From an uncultured Oscillospiraceae bacterium (GTDB lineage: Bacteria; Bacillota; Clostridia; Oscillospirales; Ruminococcaceae), in contig CAKTCT010000006.1 of assembly GCA_934539585.1 (NCBI GenBank), positions 1 through 64,000 of the forward strand: 64,000 nucleotides of DNA. Direction: 5' to 3'. A model generated the notes under the pieces. The model saw only the letters and a list, made by a program, of their open reading frames with translations. It was not told where the DNA came from and made no database searches. The translations under genes and the position numbers were made by a program. Shown here one piece after another: positions 1 to 8,118 of this stretch; the stretch's first letter is position 1; each line of letters opens with the position of its first letter.

Positions 1-208
1 CCTCTGCGGAGGGCGAGGAAGGGGCTTTGCCCCTTCCATCCCCACCAGCCTTTTGAAAAAGGCTGGACCGAAAACTTTATTTGTGCTGACGGGCAGGTTC
101 TACGAATCCCACGGGCCGCTCAAATCGTCGCCGCGCAGCCTGTCGCGCGGCTACCAGAGCCTAGCGCGAAGAAATTGGCCGCGTCGACATGGCTGAACCG
201 AAAACCTG
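1..208. repeat. Mosaic hairpin repeat, copy A (cut by window edge)
   Basis: This is intergenic DNA downstream of galE. It holds a run of palindromes: the end of a GAGGGCG stem (1-14), AAGGGGC-ttt-GCCCCTT (19-35) and CCAGCC...GGCTGG (45-66). They are followed by the shared tract that begins ACCGAAAACT and contains GCCGCGC...GCGCGGC (about 130-151). The same modules in the same order occur near 14.5-14.85, 29.1-29.7 and, inverted, 31.17-31.36 kb. The left end lies outside the window. No coding function is apparent. Confidence 0.85.
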
Positions 209-229
209 AGGTGGCTCTATCGGAGGTGG

Positions 230-1237
230 TTAGTTCTTGTGGGCGGATTTCTGGGTGAAGTTCCAGGAGTCGGCGCACATTTCGTCGATGCCCATGGTGG
301 CTTCCCAGCCCAGGACCTCTCTGGCCTTGGTGGGGTCGGCGTAGCACTCGGCAATGTCGCCGGCGCGGCGGGGGGCGATCTTATAGGCGACCTTCCGGCC
401 GCTGGCTTTCTCGAAGGCGGCGACCATCTGGAGCACGGAGTAGCCGTGGCCGGTGCCCAGGTTGTAGGCGTCCACGCCGGTGTCTTTCCGGACCTTCGCC
501 AGGGCCTTCAGGTGGCCTTTGGCCAGGTCTACCACGTGGATGTAGTCCCGGACGCCGGTGCCGTCGGGGGTGGGGTAGTCATTGCCGTAGACCGACAGGC
601 AGGGGAGCTGGCCGTCGGCGACTTTGGCGATATAGGGCAGGAGGTTGTTGGGGATGCCGTTGGGGTCCTCGCCGATGAGGCCGCTCTTGTGGGCGCCGAT
701 GGGGTTGAAGTACCGCAGAAGGGCGATGCTCCAGCCTTTATCCGCCACGTAGAGGTCCCGGAGGATGCCCTCAATGTACAGCTTGGTGGAGCCGTAGGGG
801 TTGGTGGTGGACAGGGAGAAGTCCTCCCGGATGGGCACGGACTTGGGCGCGCCGTACACCGTGGCGGAGGAGCTGAACACCAGCCGCTTCACGCCGTATT
901 TCTCCATGAGCTCGCAGAGGATCAGGGTGCCGGTGATGTTGTTGTGGTAGTAGCGGAGGGGCTGCTGGACGCTTTCGCCTACGGCCTTCAGGCCCGCGAA
1001 GTGGATGACGGAGTCGATCTGGTTCTGGGCGAAGATTTTCTCCAGGCCCTCCCGGTCCAGAAGGTCGGTTTCGTAGAATTTGAAGTCCTTGCCGGTGATC
1101 TCCCGGATGTGGTCCAGGGCTTCGGGCTTGGAGTTGACGAAGTTGTCCACGATAATGACGTCCTCGCCTGCATTGAGAAGCTCCACGCAGGTGTGGGAGC
1201 CGATGTACCCGGCGCCGCCGGTAACTAAAACTGCCAT
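230..1237 (-). CDS. galE: UDP-glucose 4-epimerase
   Basis: Interconverts UDP-glucose and UDP-galactose (Leloir pathway), and so supplies galactosyl donors for surface glycans. The 335-residue product begins MAVLVTGGAGYIGSH, the NAD-binding GxxGxxG of extended short-chain dehydrogenases. It carries the SSSATVYG segment and the YGSTK form of the catalytic YxxxK, and full length is normal for the family. The start at 1237 is chosen because GGAGGT lies just upstream and the Rossmann motif begins there; the frame stays open further upstream but runs through the promoter. It is a single gene diverging from the M16 genes, with a near-consensus promoter at 1296-1324. Repeat copy A follows its stop. 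The assignment is firm. Confidence 0.96.
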   Translation of the reverse strand: MAVLVTGGAGYIGSHTCVELLNAGEDVIIVDNFVNSKPEALDHIREITGKDFKFYETDLLDREGLEKIFAQNQIDSVIHFAGLKAVGESVQQPLRYYHNNITGTLILCELMEKYGVKRLVFSSSATVYGAPKSVPIREDFSLSTTNPYGSTKLYIEGILRDLYVADKGWSIALLRYFNPIGAHKSGLIGEDPNGIPNNLLPYIAKVADGQLPCLSVYGNDYPTPDGTGVRDYIHVVDLAKGHLKALAKVRKDTGVDAYNLGTGHGYSVLQMVAAFEKASGRKVAYKIAPRRAGDIAECYADPTKAREVLGWEATMGIDEMCADSWNFTQKSAHKN

Positions 1238-1295
1238 GATGCATACCTCCATAAATGCGATATTGGTGGGGAGCTTTGGGGCTCCTTCTGCTTTC

Positions 1296-1324
1296 AGTAT
1301 AGAATGATTTTTTCCGTCCGTCAA
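1296..1324 (-). promoter_or_regulatory. SigA-type promoter of galE
   Basis: On the minus strand, TTGACG (1319-1324) and TATACT (1296-1301) are separated by 17 bp. This is a near-consensus housekeeping promoter about 60 bp upstream of the galE start. Confidence 0.75.
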
Positions 1325-1404
1325 CTCCTTGCAGGAATAATCCATATAAAAGCGAAAGGAAACCTCATGAAAGCTGAACCGGGGAAAATATTCAGGAAAA
1401 CTTC

Positions 1405-1433
1405 TTATCTTTTTCCGGAAAGTGTGGTATAAT
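1405..1433 (+). promoter_or_regulatory. Candidate promoter of the M16-lgt-folD run
   Basis: A perfect TATAAT lies at 1428-1433 on the plus strand. The hexamer at 17-bp spacing (TTATCT, 1405-1410) is a weak -35. The position suits transcription of the gene starting at 1497. Confidence 0.5.
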
Positions 1434-1496
1434 AAAAAAAAGTCTGCATCCGGGGGTCCCGGATCCGCTGCTTTTTCAGTTGACGGAAAGGAAATG

Positions 1497-2807
1497 ATGA
1501 CTTTCATGAAGGATTCCTATCCCCTTCGCCGGGAACGGATCGCGGAGGGCGTCTGGTTCGGCTCCATTGCGGACAGCCGGTTCAAGACCAATCTGCTGAC
1601 CCTGAACCTGGTCCTGCCCCTCCGGCGGGAAACTGTTACGGAAAACGCGCTGCTGCCCCTGGTTCTGGAGAAGGGCTTCCGCCTGTTCCCCACCTACCGG
1701 GAGTTTTCGATGAAGCTCAACCGCCTTTACGGCGCGTCGGTGAACACCGGCTGCACCAAGCTGGGGGACAACGAGGTGCTGACCCTCAGCATTTCCACCG
1801 TAGACGACGCCTACGCCCTGGCCGGGGAGGCTCTGCTGCGGGAAAGCGCGGAAATCCTCTGCGGGCTGCTGCTGGACCCGGTGCTCAGGGACGGGGTGCT
1901 GGAGCCGGAGAACCTGGCTCTGCAGAAGCAGTACCTGACGGACAGCATCCAGGCGGAGATCAACGAAAAGCGCTCCTACGCCATGGGCCGGGCGCTGTCC
2001 ATTATGTTTGAAAACGAGCCCTACGGCCTGCGGAAGCTGGGCTATGTGGAGGATATGGACGGCATCACGCCGGAATCCGCCACGGCGGCCTATGGGAGCA
2101 TCCTGGAAACCGCCCGAATCGAAATCCTCCATGTGGGAGCCGGGAATCCGGCCGTCGCCCGGGAGGTTTTCGCGGCGGCCTTCCAGGGGGTCCGGCGGCG
2201 GCCCGGGGAGCTGGCCCGGACGGTCGTCGCCCAAGCCGGCGGCAGCCCCAAAAACGTGGTGGAGGAGAAAAAGGTCAGCCAGTCCAAGCTCTGTCTGGGC
2301 TTCAAGACCGGCGTGGGGCCGGACCATCCCCAGTTGTCGGCTTTCCGGCTGATGAACAGCGTTCTGGGCGGGTCGCCGTCCTCCAAGCTGTTTCTGAACG
2401 TCCGGGAGAAGCGGAGCCTTTGTTACTACTGCGCGTCCCATTCCGACCGGCTCAAGGGCATCCTGCTCATTGACTGCGGCGTGGAGGCGGACAAGGTGGA
2501 GGAGACCAAGGAGGCCATCTTCGCCGAGCTGGACGCCATCCGCCGGGGGGACATCACCGGGGAAGAGCTGGAGTTTGCGCGGCTGAGCCTGCAGAACTCC
2601 TTCCGGTCCGTGGGGGAGACCCCCTATTCCATGGAGGCGTTCTATCTGACCCAGACCCTTCTGGGCATGGAGGAAACGCCCCTGGAGCAAAGCGACAGAC
2701 TGGACCGGATCACCCGGGAAGACGTGGCGGCCGCCGCCGCGCTGCCGGGGCTGGACACGGTCTATGTCCTGACCGGCCAGAGAGAGGAGGCGGAAGCCCA
2801 TGCGTAA
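1497..2807 (+). CDS. M16-family peptidase-like protein, non-catalytic type (YmfF-like)
   Basis: This 436-residue protein has M16 (insulinase/processing-peptidase) architecture. The zinc-binding HxxEH box expected near the N-terminus is absent: that region reads LPLVLEKGFRLFP. The C-terminal half keeps the Arg/Tyr-containing substrate-holding segment (LFLNVREKRSLCYY). In M16B peptidases one subunit often carries the metal site and the partner the R/Y site, so this is probably the non-metal partner of the next gene, with which it overlaps by 8 bp. Known relatives are B. subtilis YmfF and YmfH, whose substrates are not settled. ATG codons at 1494, 1497 and 1506 are possible starts; 1497 fits the AAAGGA best. 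A cytosolic location is inferred from the lack of a signal peptide. Confidence 0.8.
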   Translation: MTFMKDSYPLRRERIAEGVWFGSIADSRFKTNLLTLNLVLPLRRETVTENALLPLVLEKGFRLFPTYREFSMKLNRLYGASVNTGCTKLGDNEVLTLSISTVDDAYALAGEALLRESAEILCGLLLDPVLRDGVLEPENLALQKQYLTDSIQAEINEKRSYAMGRALSIMFENEPYGLRKLGYVEDMDGITPESATAAYGSILETARIEILHVGAGNPAVAREVFAAAFQGVRRRPGELARTVVAQAGGSPKNVVEEKKVSQSKLCLGFKTGVGPDHPQLSAFRLMNSVLGGSPSSKLFLNVREKRSLCYYCASHSDRLKGILLIDCGVEADKVEETKEAIFAELDAIRRGDITGEELEFARLSLQNSFRSVGETPYSMEAFYLTQTLLGMEETPLEQSDRLDRITREDVAAAAALPGLDTVYVLTGQREEAEAHA

Positions 2808-4083
2808 GACGGTTATCGAAAGCCCCCGGCTGGGGGAAAAGTACCTCCGGCTGGAGCATGAATCCGGGCTGGTCATCCTGCTGTACCCCATGAAGGGGTT
2901 CTCCACGGCCTACGCCCTGTTCGGGACCAAGTACGGCTCCATCGACAGCGTGTTCAAGACCCCGGAGGACCCGGACTTCATCCGGGTTCCCGACGGCATC
3001 GCCCACTATCTGGAGCACAAGCTCTTTGAAAGCGAAGAAGGCAACGTGGACCAGCTGTTCGCCCGGACCGGGGCGGACTCCAACGCCTTCACCTCCTTTG
3101 ACAAGACCTGCTACCTCTTTTCCTGCACCCGGCAGTTTGAGGAGTCCTTCCGGTACCTGCTGCGGTTCGTCCAGGACCCCTACTTCACCCCGGAAACCGT
3201 GGCCAAGGAGCAGGGCATCATCGGCCAGGAAATCCGGATGTACGAGGACAGCCCCGACTGGCGGGTCATGCTGAACCTGCTGGGGGCGCTGTACGCCGAG
3301 AATCCCGTCCGGCTGGACATTGCGGGGACGGTGGAGAGCATCTCCCACATCACGGCGGACATTCTGTACCGGTGCTACCGGACGTTCTACAATCTCTCCA
3401 ACATGGTGGTGACGGTGGCCGGGAACTTCGACCCCGACGCCGCAGAGCGCATCCTGGAGGAGGAATTAAAGCCCGGCAAGCCGGTGGAAATCCTCCGGAA
3501 AATCCCGGAGGAGCCCCGGGAGGCCGCCGCTCCGGAAGTGGTCCAGCGGATGGACGTTTCGGAGCCGATCTTCTACTTCGGATACAAAATTCAGCCGGAA
3601 ACGGAGCCTCACGCGCTGCTCCGGCAGCAGGTGGTGCTGGACCTTCTCCTGGACGTTCTGGCCGGGCCCACCAGCCGGTTCTACGAGGAAATGAACCGGA
3701 AGGGGCTGCTGAACCCCTCCTTCGACGTGGAGGTCTTCGGCGAGCGGGGGAGCCTGGCGGCGATGTTCGGCGGGGAATCCAGGGACCCCCGGGAGGTCTA
3801 CCGGGCCTTCTGCGAAATGGTGGAGCAGCGGAAGAAGGAGGGCCTTTCCGAGGAGGAATTCCTCTGCTGCAAAAACGCCATGTACGGCAAGTCCCTCAAG
3901 GGCATCAACGACGTGAGCCACACGGCCAACGCCCTGATTTCCTACGAGATGATGGGCGTGGGGTTCTTTGACCCCATAGACGTCATCGCGTCGGTGGAGC
4001 TCTCCGATCTGGAGGCGTGCCTGGAGACCTGCTTCGATCCGGCGTGCCGGGCCATTTCCATTGTCCTGCCCCAGGAGGAATGA
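2800..4083 (+). CDS. M16-family zinc peptidase (YmfH-like)
   Basis: The 427-residue protein has the intact inverted zinc motif HYLEH at about residues 69-73, with downstream acidic residues (EQGIIGQEIRMYED) able to supply the third ligand. It is therefore the likely catalytic member of a two-subunit M16B peptidase formed with the product of the preceding gene. Its ATG lies inside the end of that gene, which suggests translational coupling. No signal peptide or membrane segment is visible, so it probably acts on peptides in the cytoplasm. The 45-bp gap to lgt, without a terminator, suggests one transcript. The specific substrate cannot be inferred. Confidence 0.85.
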   Translation: MRKTVIESPRLGEKYLRLEHESGLVILLYPMKGFSTAYALFGTKYGSIDSVFKTPEDPDFIRVPDGIAHYLEHKLFESEEGNVDQLFARTGADSNAFTSFDKTCYLFSCTRQFEESFRYLLRFVQDPYFTPETVAKEQGIIGQEIRMYEDSPDWRVMLNLLGALYAENPVRLDIAGTVESISHITADILYRCYRTFYNLSNMVVTVAGNFDPDAAERILEEELKPGKPVEILRKIPEEPREAAAPEVVQRMDVSEPIFYFGYKIQPETEPHALLRQQVVLDLLLDVLAGPTSRFYEEMNRKGLLNPSFDVEVFGERGSLAAMFGGESRDPREVYRAFCEMVEQRKKEGLSEEEFLCCKNAMYGKSLKGINDVSHTANALISYEMMGVGFFDPIDVIASVELSDLEACLETCFDPACRAISIVLPQEE

Positions 4084-4128
4084 ACTCCGGCATTGGACCA
4101 TAAATTTTGACATAGGTGGTGCGTAATC

Positions 4129-5229
4129 GTGACAAATACCGTATCCTTTCCCAAGCTCGGGCTGGAATTTACCATCAACCGGGTGGCTTTTCATCTGGGG
4201 CCTGTGACCATTACCTGGTACGGGCTTCTCATTGCGCTGGGAATTCTGCTGGCCATGGCCTTTGCTTTTTCCCAGAGCAAAAAGTTCGGCATCATCGCCG
4301 ATAAGCTCATGGACGCGGCCCTGGGCGGCGTGATCGGCGGCATTGTGGGGGCGCGGCTTTACTACGTGGCCTTCCAGTGGGACGAATACAAGGACGACCT
4401 GACCAGCATCTTCAAGACCTGGGAAGGAGGGCTTGCCATTTACGGCGGGCTGATCGGCGGTCTGCTGATCGGGCTTCTGGTGGCGAAGCTCCGGCACATC
4501 CGGATCCTTCCGGCCATGGACATTGCGGTGATGGGGTTCCTCATCGGCCAGTCCATCGGGCGTTGGGGAAATTTCGTCAACGTAGAAGCCTTCGGCGGGA
4601 ACACCGACCTTCCCTGGGGCATGACCTCTCCGGCCATTACCGCATTCCTTCAGAAGCATCTGGATGAGCTGACGGCTCTGGGCATGAACATCGACCCGTC
4701 GGCGCCGGTCCATCCCACCTTCCTTTATGAATCCCTGTGGTGCGCCCTGGGCTTTCTGGGGCTGTGCCTTTACCGGAAGCACCGGCGGTTCGACGGCGAG
4801 ATTTTCCTGCTGTACAGCGCCTGGTACGGCGCAGGGCGGTTCTTCATCGAGGGGCTGCGGACCGACAGCCTGGTGGTGGGACGCATCCGGGTGTCCCAGC
4901 TGCTGGCAGGCGTCGTGGCGCTGACAGCGCTGATTATCTGGATTGCGGCTACGGTGAAAATCCGGGGGGCCCACGATCCGGAGTACTGCAAGCTCTACGC
5001 CCTCACCGATGATTTTGCAAAAGAAGTCCGGGACTATGAGGCCCAGCAGGAGAAAAAGTCCAAGAAGGGCAAAAAGTCCCCGGAAACCGAGGACAACGGC
5101 GTGGAAGTCGTGGAGATCGAGAACTATGAGGGCGAGGCTGCCCCGGAGGAGCCCTCTGACGATGGCACCCGGGTAGCCGGTGAGGAAGATGCCCCGGCGG
5201 AGGAGAAAAACGATGGCGAAGATCATTGA
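4129..5229 (+). CDS. lgt: Prolipoprotein diacylglyceryl transferase
   Basis: Transfers diacylglycerol from phosphatidylglycerol to the lipobox cysteine of prelipoproteins in the membrane; PstS in this window is an expected substrate. The protein has about seven hydrophobic segments. It also has the Lgt signature GRWGNFVNVEAFG (about residues 143-155), the conserved GGLIGG segment and a C-terminal GRFFIEGLRTDSL. Translation starts at a GTG (4129) with AGGTGGT eight bases upstream. At 366 residues it is longer than usual: the last 75 or so form a hydrophilic tail of Lys runs followed by Glu/Asp-rich sequence, which I read as a disordered cytoplasmic extension. The end overlaps folD by 17 bp. 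Confidence 0.95.
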   Translation: MTNTVSFPKLGLEFTINRVAFHLGPVTITWYGLLIALGILLAMAFAFSQSKKFGIIADKLMDAALGGVIGGIVGARLYYVAFQWDEYKDDLTSIFKTWEGGLAIYGGLIGGLLIGLLVAKLRHIRILPAMDIAVMGFLIGQSIGRWGNFVNVEAFGGNTDLPWGMTSPAITAFLQKHLDELTALGMNIDPSAPVHPTFLYESLWCALGFLGLCLYRKHRRFDGEIFLLYSAWYGAGRFFIEGLRTDSLVVGRIRVSQLLAGVVALTALIIWIAATVKIRGAHDPEYCKLYALTDDFAKEVRDYEAQQEKKSKKGKKSPETEDNGVEVVEIENYEGEAAPEEPSDDGTRVAGEEDAPAEEKNDGEDH

Positions 5230-6076
5230 CGGCAAGGCCGTATCGGCCAGCGTAAAAGAAGCGGTGGCCAAAGAGGTCGCGGCGTTAAAGGAACAAGGCG
5301 TTTCCGTGGGACTGGCGGTGGTCATTGTAGGCGACGACCCGGCCTCCCGGGTGTACGTCAACAATAAGAAGAAAGCCTGCGGGGCCTGCGGCATCGAGTC
5401 CTTCGAATACGCTCTCCCCGGGGATACCGCCGAGGAGGAGCTGCTGGCTCTGGTGGAAAAATTGAACGCCGACCCCAAGGTCAACGGCATCCTGGTGCAG
5501 CTGCCCCTGCCCCGGCAGATTGACGAGCATAAGGTCATTGCGGCCATCTCCCCCAAAAAGGATGTGGACGCCTTCCACGCCGTCAACGTGGGGAAGATCA
5601 TGATCGGGGATTTCGACTTCCTGCCCTGTACGCCTGCGGGCTGCATGGACCTGATCGACTCCACCGGCGTGTCCGTGGAGGGCAAGCGGTGCGTGGTCAT
5701 CGGCCGGAGCAACATCGTGGGGAAACCCATGGCCATGCTGCTCCTCCACCGCAACGGCACCGTGACCATCTGCCACTCCCGGACGAAAAACCTGAAGGAA
5801 ATCTGCCGGGAGGCGGACATTCTGGTGGCGGCGGTGGGCCGGGCCAACTTTGTGACAGCGGATATGGTCAAGGAGGGCGCTGTGGTCATCGATGTGGGCA
5901 TGAACCGTCTGGAAAACGGCAAGCTCTGCGGCGACGTGGACTTTGAGGCCGTCAGCCCGGTGGCCGGGTGGATTACCCCGGTTCCCGGCGGCGTGGGGCC
6001 CATGACCATCGCCACTTTGATGCGGAACACCCTGACCGCCGCCAGGCTCCAGAACGGGCTGGCGGACCGGGTATGA
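5213..6076 (+). CDS. folD: Bifunctional methylenetetrahydrofolate dehydrogenase/cyclohydrolase
   Basis: Converts 5,10-methylene-THF through methenyl-THF to 10-formyl-THF in cytosolic one-carbon metabolism. The 287-residue protein begins MAKIIDGKAVS. It has the YVNNKKKACGACGI segment with the catalytic YxxxK, the QLPLPRQID signature (about 98-106), the nucleotide-binding GRSNIVGKPMA and the C-terminal PGGVGPMT. Length is typical. The start at 5213 has GGAGGAG seven bases upstream, inside the end of lgt. Its place between lgt and a PASTA protein looks like operon packing rather than shared function. Confidence 0.97.
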   Translation: MAKIIDGKAVSASVKEAVAKEVAALKEQGVSVGLAVVIVGDDPASRVYVNNKKKACGACGIESFEYALPGDTAEEELLALVEKLNADPKVNGILVQLPLPRQIDEHKVIAAISPKKDVDAFHAVNVGKIMIGDFDFLPCTPAGCMDLIDSTGVSVEGKRCVVIGRSNIVGKPMAMLLLHRNGTVTICHSRTKNLKEICREADILVAAVGRANFVTADMVKEGAVVIDVGMNRLENGKLCGDVDFEAVSPVAGWITPVPGGVGPMTIATLMRNTLTAARLQNGLADRV

Positions 6077-6125
6077 AGACGAGAACCGCGCCTTTGAGCG
6101 CAGGCAGCAAAGGAGGGAACCACCG

Positions 6126-7922
6126 GTGAAACGCAATCTTTGCATGGGATGCATGCAGGAAAAGGGCGACGACCCCGTCTGCCCCCACTGCGGGTATGAG
6201 GAGGGCACGCCCCATTTCGCGTCCTACCTTCCGCCCCACACCATGATCGACGACCGGTATCTGGTGGGCAAGGTGCTCAGCTACAACGGCGAAAGCGTCG
6301 TTTACATCGGATATGATACCATGAGCGGCCGGCGGGTGGACGTCCGGGAGTACTTCCCGGACACCCTGGCGGCCCGGAACCCCGACGGCCGCAGCGTCCG
6401 GGTCAACGAAGGACGGCAAATCCAGTTCAAGGCCTACATGGGGGACTATCTGGAGATGATCCGGAAGCTCTCCCGGATGCGGACCCTGTCCTGCGTGGTC
6501 CAGGTCCAGGGCATCGTGGAGGCCAACAACACCGTCTACGCGGTGATGGAGCACATCGACGGCCTGACCGTCCGGCAGTACCTGAACCAGCGGGGGGCCA
6601 TGCTCAGCTGGCAGGAGGCGTCGGACCTGTTCCTGCCCATGCTCAAGACCCTGCGGCTGATCCATCAGGACGGGCTGATCCACCGGGGAATCAGCGCCGA
6701 CACCATTCTTGTTACCCGGAACAATACCGTGAAGATCGACGGCTTCGCCATCAGCGCCGTTCGGGCAGCCCGGACCGAGCTGGTCGCCGAGCTGTTCCCG
6801 GGATTTTCCGCCCCGGAGCAGTACTCCACCGTAAGCCCCCATGGCACCTGGACCGACGTGTACGCGGTGTGCGCGCTGCTCTATACCGCGCTCACCGGGC
6901 AGCGTCCGCCGGAGGCGCTGATCCGGTCGCCGGAAAAGCATCTGATGGACCCCCGGACCCGGAACGAGACCATTCCCCCCCAGGCGGCCCAGGCCATTCT
7001 GGACGGCCTGGAGCTGAACATCCGGGAGCGCATCCAGGACATGGACACCCTGATCAGCCGGCTCACCGGAGAACCCCGGGAGGCGGTCCCCGCCGCTCCT
7101 GCAGAGCCGGAGCCGCCGGTCATTGTGATCCCCCAGGACGACTGGCCCGAGGAGCCGGAGGGGAACACCACCTACTACCGGCCCGCAGCTTCTCCCCAGA
7201 ATCCCCGGAAAGAGGAGGCCCAGGCCGAGGAAAAGGCCCGGACCCGGAAGCTGGTCCTCACCAGCATGGCCATTACCTTGCCCATTCTGCTGCTGGCCCT
7301 GATTCTTACCTTCTGGATTCTGTTCGGAGGGCGGGGGAACCACGGGGATACATCCCAGGCGAGTTCGGAGAGCACCGGGGTCTCCGACGAGTGGCTGGTG
7401 CCCTCCCGGGAGGAGGAGAGCCGGGGCAGTCAGACGTCCCCGGAGTCCTCCCGGCAGGAGGAAAGTTCGGAGCCAGAGGAAAGCAGCGCCGAACCTCTGC
7501 TCATGGAGAATTTCGTGGGGCAGAAGTACGCCGATGTGGTGGCCAGCGCCGCCAACAAGGCCATTTACATCTTCGACGAGCCGGAGTACGTCTACACCGA
7601 CGAGTACCCCGAGGGCATCGTGGCGGACCAGGACGTGACCCCGGACATTGAGATCACCGAGGGCACCCGGGTCAAGCTCAAGGTGAGCCAGGGCTCCCAG
7701 TACGTGGAGCTCCCCAGCTACGACAAGATGATGGAGCAGGACTATCTGAGCGAGCTGGCGAAGCTGGGCATCACCAACGTGGTGGTCCGCTACCGGAAGG
7801 ACGCGCTGTTCAAACAGGCGGGCTACGTGGTGGGGACCAGCATGGACGCGGAAGGGAAGTACGACATCACCAAGGCTCCGCTGCTGGAGGTGTACGTCTC
7901 CGAGGAAAACGACGATTCCTGA
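6126..7922 (+). CDS. Zinc-ribbon / pseudokinase / transmembrane / PASTA protein
   Basis: The 598-residue protein starts at a GTG with AGGAGGG upstream. In order it has a CxxC...CxxC zinc ribbon (6-22), a Hanks-type kinase fold (about 42-315), a charged linker, one membrane helix (about 376-400), a Ser/Glu-rich stretch, and about two PASTA-like domains (from 455). The kinase catalytic motifs are all altered: the glycine loop reads LSYNGESVVY, the VAIK lysine is Arg74 (VDVR), the HRD aspartate is Gly188 (HRG), and DFG reads DGF (205-207). The APE motif (229-231) is kept. It should therefore bind rather than phosphorylate, acting as a cell-wall sensor or scaffold with an external PASTA module. 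The ribbon-plus-kinase layout is common among active kinases in Clostridia, which this one resembles apart from its active site. Confidence 0.88.
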   Translation: MKRNLCMGCMQEKGDDPVCPHCGYEEGTPHFASYLPPHTMIDDRYLVGKVLSYNGESVVYIGYDTMSGRRVDVREYFPDTLAARNPDGRSVRVNEGRQIQFKAYMGDYLEMIRKLSRMRTLSCVVQVQGIVEANNTVYAVMEHIDGLTVRQYLNQRGAMLSWQEASDLFLPMLKTLRLIHQDGLIHRGISADTILVTRNNTVKIDGFAISAVRAARTELVAELFPGFSAPEQYSTVSPHGTWTDVYAVCALLYTALTGQRPPEALIRSPEKHLMDPRTRNETIPPQAAQAILDGLELNIRERIQDMDTLISRLTGEPREAVPAAPAEPEPPVIVIPQDDWPEEPEGNTTYYRPAASPQNPRKEEAQAEEKARTRKLVLTSMAITLPILLLALILTFWILFGGRGNHGDTSQASSESTGVSDEWLVPSREEESRGSQTSPESSRQEESSEPEESSAEPLLMENFVGQKYADVVASAANKAIYIFDEPEYVYTDEYPEGIVADQDVTPDIEITEGTRVKLKVSQGSQYVELPSYDKMMEQDYLSELAKLGITNVVVRYRKDALFKQAGYVVGTSMDAEGKYDITKAPLLEVYVSEENDDS

Positions 7923-8038
7923 TGGGAAAGACTTTTTACGAAAAGTCTAAATCTGTAAATTGGTTTTTGTCTATTTTTAACGAACTTTCGAAAATGGCCG
8001 AAAAATTACAAAAATTTGACAAACAATTTGCCAAAACG

Positions 8039-8047
8039 TGTTATAAT
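8039..8047 (+). promoter_or_regulatory. Extended -10 promoter of the vWA adhesin
   Basis: TG-T-TATAAT at 8039-8047 is an extended -10 element in the AT-rich 196-bp gap after the pseudokinase gene. TTGACA at 8016-8021 lies 20 bp upstream, too far for an ideal -35, so the extended -10 probably compensates. AAGGAG (8105-8110) then precedes the ATG at 8119. I see no convincing terminator for the upstream genes in this gap. Confidence 0.65.
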
Positions 8048-8118
8048 GTCCTTGTAAAAAAGCGGCTGCGGCTGTCCGGAAAACGGCCGGGCCAGCAATC
8101 GGAAAAGGAGAATGGTTT

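Noticed and set aside
1..208. Repeat copies as CRISPR or insertion-sequence ends
   Set aside because: There are no regular spacers, no transposase, no terminal inverted repeats spanning the unit and no target duplication that I can see.
3466..6123. 885-codon frame on the minus strand opposite the M16, lgt and folD genes
   Set aside because: Runs opposite three certain genes; composition-driven open frame.
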